Assembly: GCF_002940685.1 (NCBI RefSeq)
Contig: NZ_PNFP01000006.1
Location: 62,001 to 126,000 of the forward strand
Direction: 5' to 3'
DNA: 64,000 nucleotides
Source: Ensifer adhaerens
Lineage (GTDB): Bacteria; Pseudomonadota; Alphaproteobacteria; Rhizobiales; Rhizobiaceae
The notes beneath the pieces were generated by a model. The model was given only the letters and a program-made list of their open reading frames with translations. It made no database searches and was not told the origin of the DNA. A program made the translations under genes and the position numbers. This document shows, in pieces, positions 26,122-35,139 of this stretch (position 1 is the stretch's first letter; each line of letters opens with the position of its first letter).

Positions 26122-28221
26122 CTAGGCTGCCCGGCGACGATGGTTGGTCGCGGCCGCGTAAACCCCTTGCGTATCGCCGAGATTGAACTGGGCAAGCAGC
26201 GCATTGAGCGAGGCTGCTTCGGAGGCAAGGCCGTGGCTTGCCGCCGTCTGCTCCTCGACCATGGCAGCATTCTGCTGCGTGCCCTGGTCCATGGTGTTGA
26301 CCGCCGTGTTGATCTCCTGGAGACCCGTCGACTGTTCGCGCGTCGCCGTCACGATCGCGCTGACATGCTTGTTGATCTCCTGCACTTCGGCGACGATCGT
26401 CTCCAGTGCCTTGCCGGTATCGCCGACCAGCGTCACGCCGTTCCGGACCTGGTTGCCGGAGGTGGTGATCAGTGCCTTGATCTCCTTGGCGGCATTGGCC
26501 GAGCGCTGGGCGAGTTCACGCACTTCCTGGGCGACAACGGCAAAACCCTTGCCGGCTTCACCCGCGCGGGCCGCCTCGACGCCGGCATTGAGCGCAAGCA
26601 GGTTCGTCTGGAAGGCGATGTCGTCGATGACGCCGATGATGTTGGAGATCTCGCCCGAGGACTTCTCGATCGCATGCATCGCGTCCACGGCGTTGGCTAC
26701 GACCTCGCCGGACTTCTCGGCACCGGCACGGGTGCGGGCAACGAGAGCGCCGACTTCCTCGGCACGGCGGGCCGAGTCCTTGACGGTCGTGGTGATTTCC
26801 TCAAGCGCTGCGGCAGTCTCTTCGACCGAAGCTGCCTGCTGCTCGGTGCGGCGGGCGAGATCGTCGGCGGCCGAGCGGATTTCCATCGCACCGGCATCGA
26901 TGCCGCGAGCGTTGGCGCCAACGGCGCAGAGCGTGTCATGCAGCTTGGCGACCGAGTTGTTGAAGTCGGCGCGCAGGCGATCGAGGCGATCAGCGAAGGG
27001 ATTGTCGATGCGGTAGGCGAGATCGCCGTCGGCCAGACGGCCGAGGCCTGCCGCAAGACCGTCGACGGCCTGCTGGATCTCGGCTGCGTCGCGCGCCTTC
27101 TGCGCCTCGCGCTCCAGACGCTCGCGCTCCGACAGCGAACGGTTGGCGTCCGCTTCGTTTTCGAGACGGGCGCGTTCAACGGCATTGGCCTTGAAGACGG
27201 CGACGGCAGCGGCCATTGAGCCGATCTGGTCGGTGCGCTCTTCGCCGGGGATTTCAACGTTGTGATTGCCCGAAGCGAGCTTTTCCATCGCGCCGGTCAT
27301 GTCGGTGACCGGACGGATGACCAGGCGATTGAGGAAGGTCGCGAGGAAGACGAGCATCACGCCGACCGCAAGGATGGTGGCGATGGTGGCTGCGATGCGG
27401 AACTGGTCGATCGCGGAGTAAGCGGCATCGGCGTCGATGACGAAGCCGACATACCATTCGACCGAAGGCAGACCCTGAACCGGAACGAAGCTTACCAGCA
27501 TCGGCTTGCCGCCGAGTTCGGTGTTCATGATGCCCGAGCCGATAGTCGGCGTGTCGATCGGGAAAGCGTCTGCCAGCGTCTTGGTGACGAGCTTGGAATC
27601 GGGGTGGACGAGGATCTGGCCGTCCTTGCTGGCGAGGAAGGCAAAACCTTCGCCGCCGACATCGACGCCCTTGATCATCGTGACCAGTGTGTCGAGTGAG
27701 AAGTCGCTGGCCGCGACGCCATAGAGCTTGCCGTCCCGCTTGACGGGAACGGCCGCACTGATGATCAGCGCACCGCTGGAGGCGTCGACATAGGGCTCGG
27801 TCAGGACACGGGCATCAGCCTTGACGGCCTGCTGGTACCAAGGGCGCTGGCGCGGATCGTAGCCGGCCGGCATCGGGTTGTCGGGCCAGGTGATGAACTT
27901 GCCGCTTTCGTTGCCGACATAGGTCGACATGAATTCGCTGGTGAGCACGTCGTTCTTCAGGATCGGCTGGATGGCGCCGTCATCAGCGACGTTGCCGGTG
28001 GCGTCGGCCACCATCGCCGTCAGCGTGACGCGGCCGTTCAGCCACTTGGCGACGCTCTGGGCGGCCTGCGTGCCGGAGGATGAAATGTTCTCCTCGACGG
28101 CCTTGGTGGTGGTACCACGCTGCAGCGTGTCGATGTAAACGGAAAAGCCGGCAAAGGCGCCGACGACGACACAGGACGCAGCAACGAGAATGCGCGTCAT
28201 GAGGTTCGATCGCTTGGACAA
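26122..28221 (-). CDS. mcpU: Methyl-accepting chemotaxis protein, McpU-like amino-acid receptor
   Basis: A 699-residue chemoreceptor with a dCache sensor (about 35-280), two membrane helices, HAMP and signalling domain. Counting from a TTG start at 28221 (GGGAG 6 nt upstream), the sensor has Y121, R126, W128, Y129, Y144, D146 and D173 ([25 protein letters not shown]), the known amino-acid-binding dCache pattern. D146 and D173 are 27 apart, as are the reported ligand residues D155 and D182 of S. meliloti McpU, which senses proline and other plant-derived amino acids. An alternative ATG is at 28200. The C-terminal half is almost identical to the neighbouring receptor. Confidence 0.9.
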   Translation of the reverse strand: MSKRSNLMTRILVAASCVVVGAFAGFSVYIDTLQRGTTTKAVEENISSSGTQAAQSVAKWLNGRVTLTAMVADATGNVADDGAIQPILKNDVLTSEFMSTYVGNESGKFITWPDNPMPAGYDPRQRPWYQQAVKADARVLTEPYVDASSGALIISAAVPVKRDGKLYGVAASDFSLDTLVTMIKGVDVGGEGFAFLASKDGQILVHPDSKLVTKTLADAFPIDTPTIGSGIMNTELGGKPMLVSFVPVQGLPSVEWYVGFVIDADAAYSAIDQFRIAATIATILAVGVMLVFLATFLNRLVIRPVTDMTGAMEKLASGNHNVEIPGEERTDQIGSMAAAVAVFKANAVERARLENEADANRSLSERERLEREAQKARDAAEIQQAVDGLAAGLGRLADGDLAYRIDNPFADRLDRLRADFNNSVAKLHDTLCAVGANARGIDAGAMEIRSAADDLARRTEQQAASVEETAAALEEITTTVKDSARRAEEVGALVARTRAGAEKSGEVVANAVDAMHAIEKSSGEISNIIGVIDDIAFQTNLLALNAGVEAARAGEAGKGFAVVAQEVRELAQRSANAAKEIKALITTSGNQVRNGVTLVGDTGKALETIVAEVQEINKHVSAIVTATREQSTGLQEINTAVNTMDQGTQQNAAMVEEQTAASHGLASEAASLNALLAQFNLGDTQGVYAAATNHRRRAA

Positions 28222-28530
28222 GATGGGCTCCCAGAAGGTGCCGGCGCTCTTTCGCCGGACACGAGCTCTTGATGATTTTCGCGCGGCATCCTTCGTCCGC
28301 CGGAAGGGCGGTGCGCAGAGGCTGACGGGAAAACGTTGAACATGCCAGAAGGCGGGGCCAGCCATGCTTCATGCGGCTGGGGCCATCCCAAAATAGGGAT
28401 AGGCCTATCGCGCAGGACGCTAGCGACCGGTATTTAAGAACAAATTAAAATTGATCTATGCAAGTTCGCGATGGCGGCGGCAACGGGATCTTTACCGCCG
28501 GACGGGTAAGAGCTTGCCCCCGAATGCAAA
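28222..28530. other. Intergenic region upstream of mcpU-like gene
   Basis: This stretch holds the promoter region of the chemoreceptor. It includes an AT-rich patch at about 28430-28460 (TATTTAAGAACAAATTAAAA). I see no gene, repeat or defined operator in it. Confidence 0.5.
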
Positions 28531-28552
28531 ACGGGTGCACAGCGGCACCCGT
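28531..28552 (-). terminator. Terminator of the acyl-CoA dehydrogenase / enoyl-CoA hydratase operon
   Basis: ACGGGTGC and GCACCCGT form an 8-bp stem with a 6-nt loop; on the minus strand it is followed by TTTTGC, 26 nt past the hydratase stop codon. Confidence 0.75.
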
Positions 28553-28578
28553 CTCACCCATCACAAATCCAAACTGGT

Positions 28579-29331
28579 TTAGCGGCGCATGAAGGCCTCG
28601 AAAGCGGCCCGCGCCTCGGCACTCTTCAATTGCGCGGCGAAGTGCTTCGCCTCTTCGTCGATCCGTGCCAGCACATCGCTGCGGTCACCGCGCACGAGAT
28701 CGCGGGCGATGCGCAGCGCCTCCGGCGGCTTCCTGGCAAGACGGCCAGCAAGCGCCAGCGTCTCGCTCTCGACGGCATCCGCGCCGACGACCTTCCAGAT
28801 CAGCCCGGCCTCCAGCGCGCCCTTGGCATCGAGCGGTTCACCGGCGGCAAGCAGTGCGAAGGCACGCTGGTGACCCATGATGCGCGGAGCGATCAGGCTC
28901 GAGGCGGCCTCCGGCACCAACGCCAGGTCGACGAAGGGCGTCTTGAAGACCGAGCGCCCGGAGGAAACAGTCAGGTCGCAATGGAGATGGATCGTCGTGC
29001 CGATACCGATCGCGAGACCATCGACGCCCGAAACGATCGGCTTGGCGGCGGTCGCGAGCGCCTTCAGGAACTCGATCACCTCCGTGCCCATGGAGCCACC
29101 CATGGCGAAGGCGAGGAAATCGGCCATGTCGTTGCCGGCCGAGAAGCACCCCTCGGTACCGAGAAATGCTGTCGCGCGCACGGCCGGATCGCTTGAAGCG
29201 ACCGTCAGCGCGTTGGTCATCTTCGCGTACATGTCGCGGGTGATGGCGTTCTTCTTTTCCGGCCGGTTGAAGCGGATCACCTGGACGCCGGGATGGGCTT
29301 CCGGCCGTTCGATGAGCACGTGGTCGGTCAT
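28579..29331 (-). CDS. Enoyl-CoA hydratase/isomerase (crotonase) family protein
   Basis: A 250-residue crotonase-fold enzyme that would hydrate or isomerise enoyl-CoA in beta-oxidation. The first oxyanion-hole region is A-F-L-G-T-E-G-C-F-S-A-G-N-D-M-A-D-F and the second is G-V-D-G-L-A-I-G-I-G-T-T. The second block lacks the usual catalytic glutamates of canonical hydratase (F-V-D-L-A-L-V-P-E-A-A-S-S has one at the isomerase position), so isomerase activity is possible. The start at 29331 has GAGAGGA 7 nt upstream and lies 11 nt after the acyl-CoA dehydrogenase stop codon, showing an operon. Confidence 0.88.
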   Translation of the reverse strand: MTDHVLIERPEAHPGVQVIRFNRPEKKNAITRDMYAKMTNALTVASSDPAVRATAFLGTEGCFSAGNDMADFLAFAMGGSMGTEVIEFLKALATAAKPIVSGVDGLAIGIGTTIHLHCDLTVSSGRSVFKTPFVDLALVPEAASSLIAPRIMGHQRAFALLAAGEPLDAKGALEAGLIWKVVGADAVESETLALAGRLARKPPEALRIARDLVRGDRSDVLARIDEEAKHFAAQLKSAEARAAFEAFMRR

Positions 29332-29342
29332 GGGTTTTCCTC

Positions 29343-31124
29343 TCAAGCCAGCACGGCGCGGGCGACAGCCAAGCTGTCGGCGCCGGTAACGACACGATCC
29401 TTCAGGGCGGCGGTTTCCGCCAGAAGGTTTTCTGCGGTGAAGCGGCAGAGCGCGATGCGCTGGTCTTGCTTGCCGTCGCCGGCTTCAGCAAGGCCGCCCT
29501 TGGCGAGGTAGGCACCGGTCAGCGCCAGTCCGAAGAGGCGTTGGTAGGCGGTGGCGCCGGCGAGCGCTTCGGCGAGCTTGCCACCGGCAACGGCTGCGAT
29601 CAGCCACTCCGTCGCATCGGAAAGGTCGTCGAGCGCCGCGTCGAGACGCGCGGCCGTCTCGCCAAAACCGTCGCGGTTCGAGGCGCGAACCGTCGCAGCG
29701 ATCTCGCGCAACTCGGCAATGAAGCCGCGCACATGACCACCGTCGGAAAGTGGCAGCTTGCGGGTGACGAGATCGATCGCCTGGATGCCGTTGGTGCCCT
29801 CGTAGATCGGCGCGATGCGGGCGTCGCGCAGGTAGCGGGCAGCCCCGGTTTCCTCGATGAAGCCCATGCCGCCGTGCACCTGGATGCACATCGAGGCTAC
29901 ATCGACGCCGGCGTCGGTCGAGAAGGACTTGGCGATCGGCGTCAGCAGGCTGGAGCGCTCCTGCCAGAACTTCACCTTTTCACCTTCGGCCACATGCCCC
30001 ATGTCGACGGCGTGGGCGCAGGCATAGGAGATCGCGCGCGCGCCTTGCGTCAGCGCCTTCATCGTCAGAAGCGTGCGGGCGACATCGGGATGCTCGATGA
30101 TCGGGCTCATGCCCTGTCCCGTCCAGCCGGGCGCCTTGCCCTGGGTACGCTCCTTGGCAAAGGCGATCGCCTTTTGGGTCGCGGCATCGGCAATGGCCAC
30201 GCCCTGCATGCCGACGGCAAGACGGGCGTTGTTCATCATCGTGAACATGCAGGCAAGTCCACGGTTTTCCTCGCCGATCAGGTAGCCGATCGCGCCCTTT
30301 TCGGCGCCGAACCTGCCGTCGCCATAGATCATTGTGCAGGTCGGCGAACCATGGATGCCGAGCTTGTGTTCGAGCGAATGGCAGAAGAGATCGTTGCGCT
30401 CGCCGAGCGAACCATCCGATTTGACCATGAACTTAGGCACGAGGAACAGCGAGATTCCGCGGGTGCCCGCCGGCGCATCGGGAAGTCGGGCGAGAACGAG
30501 GTGGATGATATTGTCGGTGAAGTCGTGTTCGCCCCAGGTGATGAAGATCTTCTGGCCGAAGATGCGGTAGGTGCCGTCGTCGCGGCGCTCGGCACGAGTC
30601 TTCAGCACCCCGAGGTCGGAGCCGGCATGCGGCTCGGTCAGGTTCATCGTACCGGTCCATTCGCCGGAAACCATCTTCGGCAGGTAGGTGGCCTTGAGCG
30701 CCTCGGAGCCATGCTTTTCCAGCGCCTCGACAGCACCCATGGTCAGCGTGGGGCCGAGCGCGAAAGCCATGGAGCCGGCGTTCCACATCTCCATGGCGGC
30801 GACATGCAGCATGTGCGGCAGGTTCTGGCCGCCGAATTCTTCCGGCGCCGTCAGCCCGTTCCAGCCGCCGGCAATCCAGTTGTGATAGAGGTCGCGCCAG
30901 CCGTCCGGCGTCTCGACCTTGCCCTCGACCAGGCGCGAGCCCTGTCTGTCACCGATATCGCCGAGCGGCGCGACTTCGTCCGTCGCGAATCGGCCGGCTT
31001 CCGAAAGAATGGCATCGACCAGGTCTTCGCCGAGTTCGCCGAGCGCGCCCGATTGCAGCGCGTCGCCCATGCCTGCCACGTGCTTCAGCGTGAACGCGAT
31101 CTCGTCGACGGGTGCCTTGTACAT
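29343..31124 (-). CDS. Acyl-CoA dehydrogenase, long C-terminal-domain (DmdC-like) type
   Basis: A 593-residue FAD flavoprotein that introduces the alpha-beta double bond in acyl-CoA. It has the FAD/substrate blocks M-N-L-T-E-P-H-A-G-S-D-L and F-I-T-W-G-E-H-D, and the catalytic-glutamate segment P-I-Y-E-G-T-N-G-I-Q-A-I-D-L. The extra C-terminal domain and length near 590 place it with the branch that includes 3-methylmercaptopropionyl-CoA dehydrogenase DmdC and many broad acyl-CoA dehydrogenases. The ATG at 31124 follows GGGAGGATC. A MerR-type inverted motif lies about 65-80 bp upstream. Confidence 0.92.
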   Translation of the reverse strand: MYKAPVDEIAFTLKHVAGMGDALQSGALGELGEDLVDAILSEAGRFATDEVAPLGDIGDRQGSRLVEGKVETPDGWRDLYHNWIAGGWNGLTAPEEFGGQNLPHMLHVAAMEMWNAGSMAFALGPTLTMGAVEALEKHGSEALKATYLPKMVSGEWTGTMNLTEPHAGSDLGVLKTRAERRDDGTYRIFGQKIFITWGEHDFTDNIIHLVLARLPDAPAGTRGISLFLVPKFMVKSDGSLGERNDLFCHSLEHKLGIHGSPTCTMIYGDGRFGAEKGAIGYLIGEENRGLACMFTMMNNARLAVGMQGVAIADAATQKAIAFAKERTQGKAPGWTGQGMSPIIEHPDVARTLLTMKALTQGARAISYACAHAVDMGHVAEGEKVKFWQERSSLLTPIAKSFSTDAGVDVASMCIQVHGGMGFIEETGAARYLRDARIAPIYEGTNGIQAIDLVTRKLPLSDGGHVRGFIAELREIAATVRASNRDGFGETAARLDAALDDLSDATEWLIAAVAGGKLAEALAGATAYQRLFGLALTGAYLAKGGLAEAGDGKQDQRIALCRFTAENLLAETAALKDRVVTGADSLAVARAVLA

Positions 31125-31188
31125 GATGATCCTCCCAGATAGCCAGGTCGCGCCGGGCGCAGCCTCGTTGCGCGGAACACTATTGATT

Positions 31189-31210
31189 TTTACGTAAACG
31201 TCAACGTCAA
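31189..31210 (-). promoter_or_regulatory. Putative MerR-family (LiuR-like) operator for the acyl-CoA dehydrogenase operon
   Basis: TTTACGTAAACGTCAA at 31189-31204, extended by a further CGTCAA, resembles the MerR-family operator described for LiuR, the regulator of branched-chain amino acid and fatty acid degradation in proteobacteria. The position 65 bp before the ATG fits a promoter spacer. The assignment is from memory of the motif. Confidence 0.5.
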
Positions 31211-31413
31211 TTGCCGCACGCATCCCGAACGTCAGGCTACCGCTGCCTGTAACAAAACTGTCATCAACGGCGCATAGAAGCCAAGGCAGACAGGGCCGCG
31301 CGCGGTTGCTGGACGCGCGAAGGTCACTGTAGCACTTTGAATGGCTGCATGTTCCTCCCTCCGATCGCCGCCAATGGAAGGGAACTGCAGTGGACCCTGG
31401 CCAAGGCGTTCAG

Positions 31414-32403
31414 ATGAACCTGATTTCCCCCGAAATTCCCGGCATCGTCTGGGCCTATCGTTTCCTGCCGGGCGAAAGCCGCTGCCAGCGCATCGCCACC
31501 GACGCCTCGATCGACAGCCTGCTTGAGGGCGAAGGATGGGTCTGGGTTCATCTGGCGCTCTCCGATGCGCGAACGCCCGCGCTCATCGAGCGGATCGGCA
31601 ACCTGCCGCCCCACGCCGTTGCCACACTGACGAGCCACGACACGCAGGCGGCGATCACGGTCTCCGACGATATCGTGCACGGCACCCTTGTCGATTTCGA
31701 GCGCACCTTTGACGCGGTGACGAAGACGATCGGCTGGCTGCATTTCGCCGTCAGCGACCGCATCATCATCACCACGCGCCTGCATCCGTTGCGCAGCATC
31801 GACCGCGTCAAGGCAGCGGTGGAAAAGAGCACGAAATGCGCACGTCCGATCGACCTCTTCGAGATGATCGTCGTCGAATTCCAGCGCACGCTGATTTCGC
31901 TGGTTCTGGAGCTGACCGAGGATCTGAACGTCATCGAGGACCATGTCTACGGCGAGGCGGGGCACCGGCAGCAGCCGGGGCTTGCGCCGCTGCGCCGGAC
32001 GGTGGTGCGGCTGCACCGGCACCTGCGCACGATCCTTGCGCTTCTGCGGCGCGCGGGCGCATCGGACGAGGATGAAGTGCCGCCCGGTTTCATCGATGCC
32101 GCCGAGCGGCTTTCCGACCGGCTCGAAGCGGTCGATCGCGACGTCTTTGCGCTGCAGGAACGGGCGCGGCTGCTGCACGAGGAGATCGACAGCAAGATCT
32201 CGTCGGAGACCAACCGGCATCTCTACATCCTGTCGCTGATGACCGCCTTCCTCTTGCCGCCGACGCTCGTCACCGGCTTCTTCGGCATGAACACCGGGGC
32301 GCTGCCCTTCGCCGACGGCACCGGCACGCTCTATGCGGCGCTGTTCATCGCGCTCTCCATGGGTTTTGCCTGGTGGATTCTCCGGCGGATCGGCATTCTC
32401 TGA
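31414..32403 (+). CDS. CorA/ZntB-family metal-ion transporter
   Basis: Pentameric inner-membrane transporter of divalent cations. The 329-residue protein has a large cytoplasmic N-terminal domain rich in helices (V-V-E-F-Q-R-T-L, then R-D-V-F-A-L-Q-E-R-A-R-L-L-H-E-E-I) and two C-terminal membrane helices (about 270-290 and 302-322) separated by the signature G-F-F-G-M-N-T-G. The opening G-I-V-W-A-Y-R-F and the absence of other Mg-type features point to the ZntB side of the family, so zinc is as likely as magnesium. GTG at 31390 with AAGGGAA upstream is an alternative start. Confidence 0.9.
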   Translation: MNLISPEIPGIVWAYRFLPGESRCQRIATDASIDSLLEGEGWVWVHLALSDARTPALIERIGNLPPHAVATLTSHDTQAAITVSDDIVHGTLVDFERTFDAVTKTIGWLHFAVSDRIIITTRLHPLRSIDRVKAAVEKSTKCARPIDLFEMIVVEFQRTLISLVLELTEDLNVIEDHVYGEAGHRQQPGLAPLRRTVVRLHRHLRTILALLRRAGASDEDEVPPGFIDAAERLSDRLEAVDRDVFALQERARLLHEEIDSKISSETNRHLYILSLMTAFLLPPTLVTGFFGMNTGALPFADGTGTLYAALFIALSMGFAWWILRRIGIL

Positions 32404-32490
32404 GACGCCGTTCGGAACTCTCCCCAAGCGTTCGGTGTTGATTGGAGCGACGTCCCCGTAGACCGGAACGACACCGTGGAGATTGGAAAC

Positions 32491-32925
32491 ATGGCGCTCA
32501 AGCGAATGGACAACATAGGCATCGTCGTCGAAGACCTCGAAGAGACGGTCGATTTCTTCCGCGAACTTGGCCTTGAGCTCGAAGGGCGGGCGACGATCGA
32601 CGCGGAATGGGCCGGGCGTGTCACCGGGCTCGGCGATCAACATGTCGAAATTGCCATGATGCGCACGCCGGATGGCCACGGCAGGCTCGAGCTTTCCCGC
32701 TTCCTCGCACCACCAGTCGTCGCCGATCACCGCACTGCCCCGGTCAATGCGCTTGGCTACCTTCGCGTCATGTTCGCCGTCGACGACGTCGACGAGACGC
32801 TCGAGCGACTCCGCAAGCGCGGCGCGCTGTTGGTCGGCGAAGTGGTCCAGTACAAGGATGCCTATCGGCTTTGCTACATCCGCGGTCCCGAGGGCCTGCT
32901 CATAGGGCTCGCCCAAGAACTTTAG
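32491..32925 (+). CDS. VOC (glyoxalase/bleomycin-resistance) family protein
   Basis: A 144-residue protein with two beta-alpha-beta-beta-beta modules of the vicinal oxygen chelate superfamily: M-D-N-I-G-I-V-V-E-D-L-E-E-T-V-D-F-F in the first and L-R-V-M-F-A-V-D-D-V-D-E-T-L in the second, ending in Y-I-R-G-P-E-G-L-L-I-G-L-A-Q. The E in the last block is typical of a metal ligand, but the first-module histidine is missing. Substrate unknown. The ATG at 32491 has GGAG upstream. Confidence 0.85.
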   Translation: MALKRMDNIGIVVEDLEETVDFFRELGLELEGRATIDAEWAGRVTGLGDQHVEIAMMRTPDGHGRLELSRFLAPPVVADHRTAPVNALGYLRVMFAVDDVDETLERLRKRGALLVGEVVQYKDAYRLCYIRGPEGLLIGLAQEL

Positions 32926-33054
32926 CCACTGCAGGACAAGTTCTCGCGAGACACGGCGCAATCATCGGCCAGCCCATCGCTCGCGGCTATGGCGGCCTCA
33001 ATGATCGCAGGCGAAAAAGGGCCAGGAGCGGAAACGCCCGGCCCTGCCTCCCCT

Positions 33055-33507
33055 TTAGCTATAGGGCGAATAGCACTGGCGGCGAGGGCCGCCATAGGGC
33101 TGATAGGTATTGTCGTAGGCCCGGTATGAGCGGTAGCGGTCGTAGCACCACTGCACATGGCGACTGCCATAAACGGGGGCAGGACGCGTGTAGCGCGGCG
33201 GCTGAGCGATCGCTCCACCGATAATCACTCCGGTGCCGAAGGCTGCCATCGGATACCACCAGCCATTGTAGTAGCGATAGCCCGGGCGGCGATAGTTATA
33301 ACCACGGTAGCCATTGTAGTAGTAATAGCCGCCACGACGCTCCATGCCCGGCCGGCGATACTGGACGTTCTGCGCGTCGCTCTGTCGCTCGACGCGCGGC
33401 GGTGTCGGCGTGAAGGCCTGCGTCGGGGCGGCCGACGTCACCAGCACCGCCGCCGCGACGGCCATGGAAAACCACCTGATCATCCCGGACTTCAGCAAAT
33501 ACGTCAT
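33055..33507 (-). CDS. BA14K-family secreted protein
   Basis: A 150-residue exported protein with a signal peptide (about 1-31, ending A-P-T-Q-A), a Tyr/Arg/Gly-rich middle, a hydrophobic glycine-rich stretch ([11 protein letters not shown]) and a C-terminal BA14K motif ([12 protein letters not shown], then C-Y-S-P-Y). BA14K proteins are immunoreactive, lectin-like surface proteins first described in Brucella and common in Rhizobiales. The ATG at 33507 is 4 nt after GGAGGGA; a TTG just before it is in frame. Confidence 0.88.
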   Translation of the reverse strand: MTYLLKSGMIRWFSMAVAAAVLVTSAAPTQAFTPTPPRVERQSDAQNVQYRRPGMERRGGYYYYNGYRGYNYRRPGYRYYNGWWYPMAAFGTGVIIGGAIAQPPRYTRPAPVYGSRHVQWCYDRYRSYRAYDNTYQPYGGPRRQCYSPYS

Positions 33508-33887
33508 CAAATCCCTCCATCACCGAAAGCATGTTGCGCGGCCCGGTTTCCAGCAGCCGCGACATTTCAACCTCTGCATGATTTCACCCGAACCGAGGCC
33601 GATACGGGTATGTCCCTCAGCCGGGAAATCCGAAATCGACCGGTAACGCATAAGTCACCGGTTTTGTTCCATCTTCCGCCTCCCACGGGGAGCGAGCGAC
33701 GCCGTCCGCGATGTTGCTAGCGAATGCGCTGCCGCATCGCCGACCGGCAATCGTCACAGCACGAACAAGAAAGCGATTGCTTATATACAGCCGCAGGTCG
33801 GTATACATTCGCGCGCCGCTCCCGCACAGTCCCGCACGGGGGCTGGGATTTACGATGCGTTAACGATACTGTCGGCAATCTCAGAGA
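33508..33887. other. Intergenic region between divergent BA14K and GH25 genes
   Basis: The gap of 380 bp should hold two divergent promoters. An AT-rich patch near 33778-33810 (TTATATACAG, then GGTATACATTC) and TTTACGATGCGTTAACG near 33852 are the only notable sequences. I see no gene, repeat or RNA. Confidence 0.45.
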
Positions 33888-35039
33888 ATGGCAAAGCGGT
33901 GTATCTCCACGACAGGGATGATTCTGCGCCTCGCGACCTTCATCGGTCTGGCTTTCGCGGCGGCGATCGCACGCGCCGGTGAACTGGAGCCCTGGAAGAC
34001 CAAGTCGAACGCCATCATCGTCGATGCCTACGAGATGAACAGCATCGACTGGGAGACGATGCTTGAAGACAAGCGCGTTTCCGGCTTCATCGCCAAGGCC
34101 TCCGACGGCCTGCCCGAAAGCTTCTCCTGCACCGGCGACCACAACGGCGACACCTACGCCCACTGCAAGACGATGTGGCGCAAATACGCCGTCAGCCGCG
34201 AGCTCTACCAGACGCGCCGGATGATCGCCCGCTCGCACGGGCTGCTCTGGGGCGCCTATCATCTCGCCCGTCCCGGCAACCCCGTCGACCAGGCGAACCA
34301 TTTTCTCGACTATGCGGAGCCGCGCGACGACGAGCTGATGGTGCTCGATATCGAGGGCATCGACCGGGAAAAATACATGTCGCTCGAGGATGCCGCCATC
34401 TTCGCCGGGCACATCAAGACCCGGACCGGGCGCTACCCGATCCTCTACACCAACCACATTACCGCCAAATACATCGCCGCGCACCGCGCCAAGCACCGGC
34501 TGCTGTCGCGCCTGCCGCTCTGGTACGCCCGTTACAAGCCGGATATCCGCCAGGTCTTTCCCATGGGCAACTGGGACAGCTACGCGCTGTGGCAGTTCTC
34601 CTCGGGCATCAACTGCGGCAAGCGGCGCTGCCCCTACCGCGTGCCTGGAACGCTCGACGACATCGATGTGAATGTGGCCGCGATGTCGCCGCTGGCGCTG
34701 AAGGCGATCTGGGCGCAGGGCGCCTTGCTGCCGGAAAAACCGCTGCCGCTCACTCTCGTCGCCGAGGCCGAGCGGGGAACGGGCGTGTACGCGGCCGCAC
34801 GGGCGACCGCAATCTTCAGCGCGCCGCTGCTCGTCAGCCGGGCCGACGCCACGAGCCGCGCCGGCAGCGGCGTCGACATGCTGGTGACCGGCTCGATCGA
34901 TTTCGCCCGTCAGGAGCGCGCCCTGCAGGTGGCGATTGCCGGCAAGGAGACCGCACAGGGCGCATGCCCGAAAGCGGCCGCCGGTACCGATGCGCCCGGA
35001 GGCGTTTCGGCCAATCCGATCGCCTGCACCGCGCCCTAA
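33888..35039 (+). CDS. GH25-family lysozyme-like secreted protein
   Basis: A 383-residue protein with a signal peptide (hydrophobic 11-28, ending A-R-A) and a glycoside hydrolase 25 barrel, the N,O-diacetylmuramidase fold. Candidate catalytic residues are D46 (A-I-I-V-D-A-Y), D154 and E156 (V-L-D-I-E-G-I-D), with the later Y-T-N-H and L-P-L-W-Y-A-R-Y plus A-L-W-Q-F-S-S blocks typical of the family. A C-terminal low-complexity tail of about 100 residues follows. It would cut peptidoglycan in the periplasm or outside. Start could also be the ATG at 33918; neither has a good ribosome-binding site. Confidence 0.87.
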   Translation: MAKRCISTTGMILRLATFIGLAFAAAIARAGELEPWKTKSNAIIVDAYEMNSIDWETMLEDKRVSGFIAKASDGLPESFSCTGDHNGDTYAHCKTMWRKYAVSRELYQTRRMIARSHGLLWGAYHLARPGNPVDQANHFLDYAEPRDDELMVLDIEGIDREKYMSLEDAAIFAGHIKTRTGRYPILYTNHITAKYIAAHRAKHRLLSRLPLWYARYKPDIRQVFPMGNWDSYALWQFSSGINCGKRRCPYRVPGTLDDIDVNVAAMSPLALKAIWAQGALLPEKPLPLTLVAEAERGTGVYAAARATAIFSAPLLVSRADATSRAGSGVDMLVTGSIDFARQERALQVAIAGKETAQGACPKAAAGTDAPGGVSANPIACTAP

Positions 35040-35139
35040 AGCATCTTAAGTGTGCAGCGGCTTGCGGTAGCGCATGCACAAAACAAGAGCCTAACGCCCG
35101 GCGCGTGAACCTTTTTCACCCGCCGGCGCTAGCGTCTCT

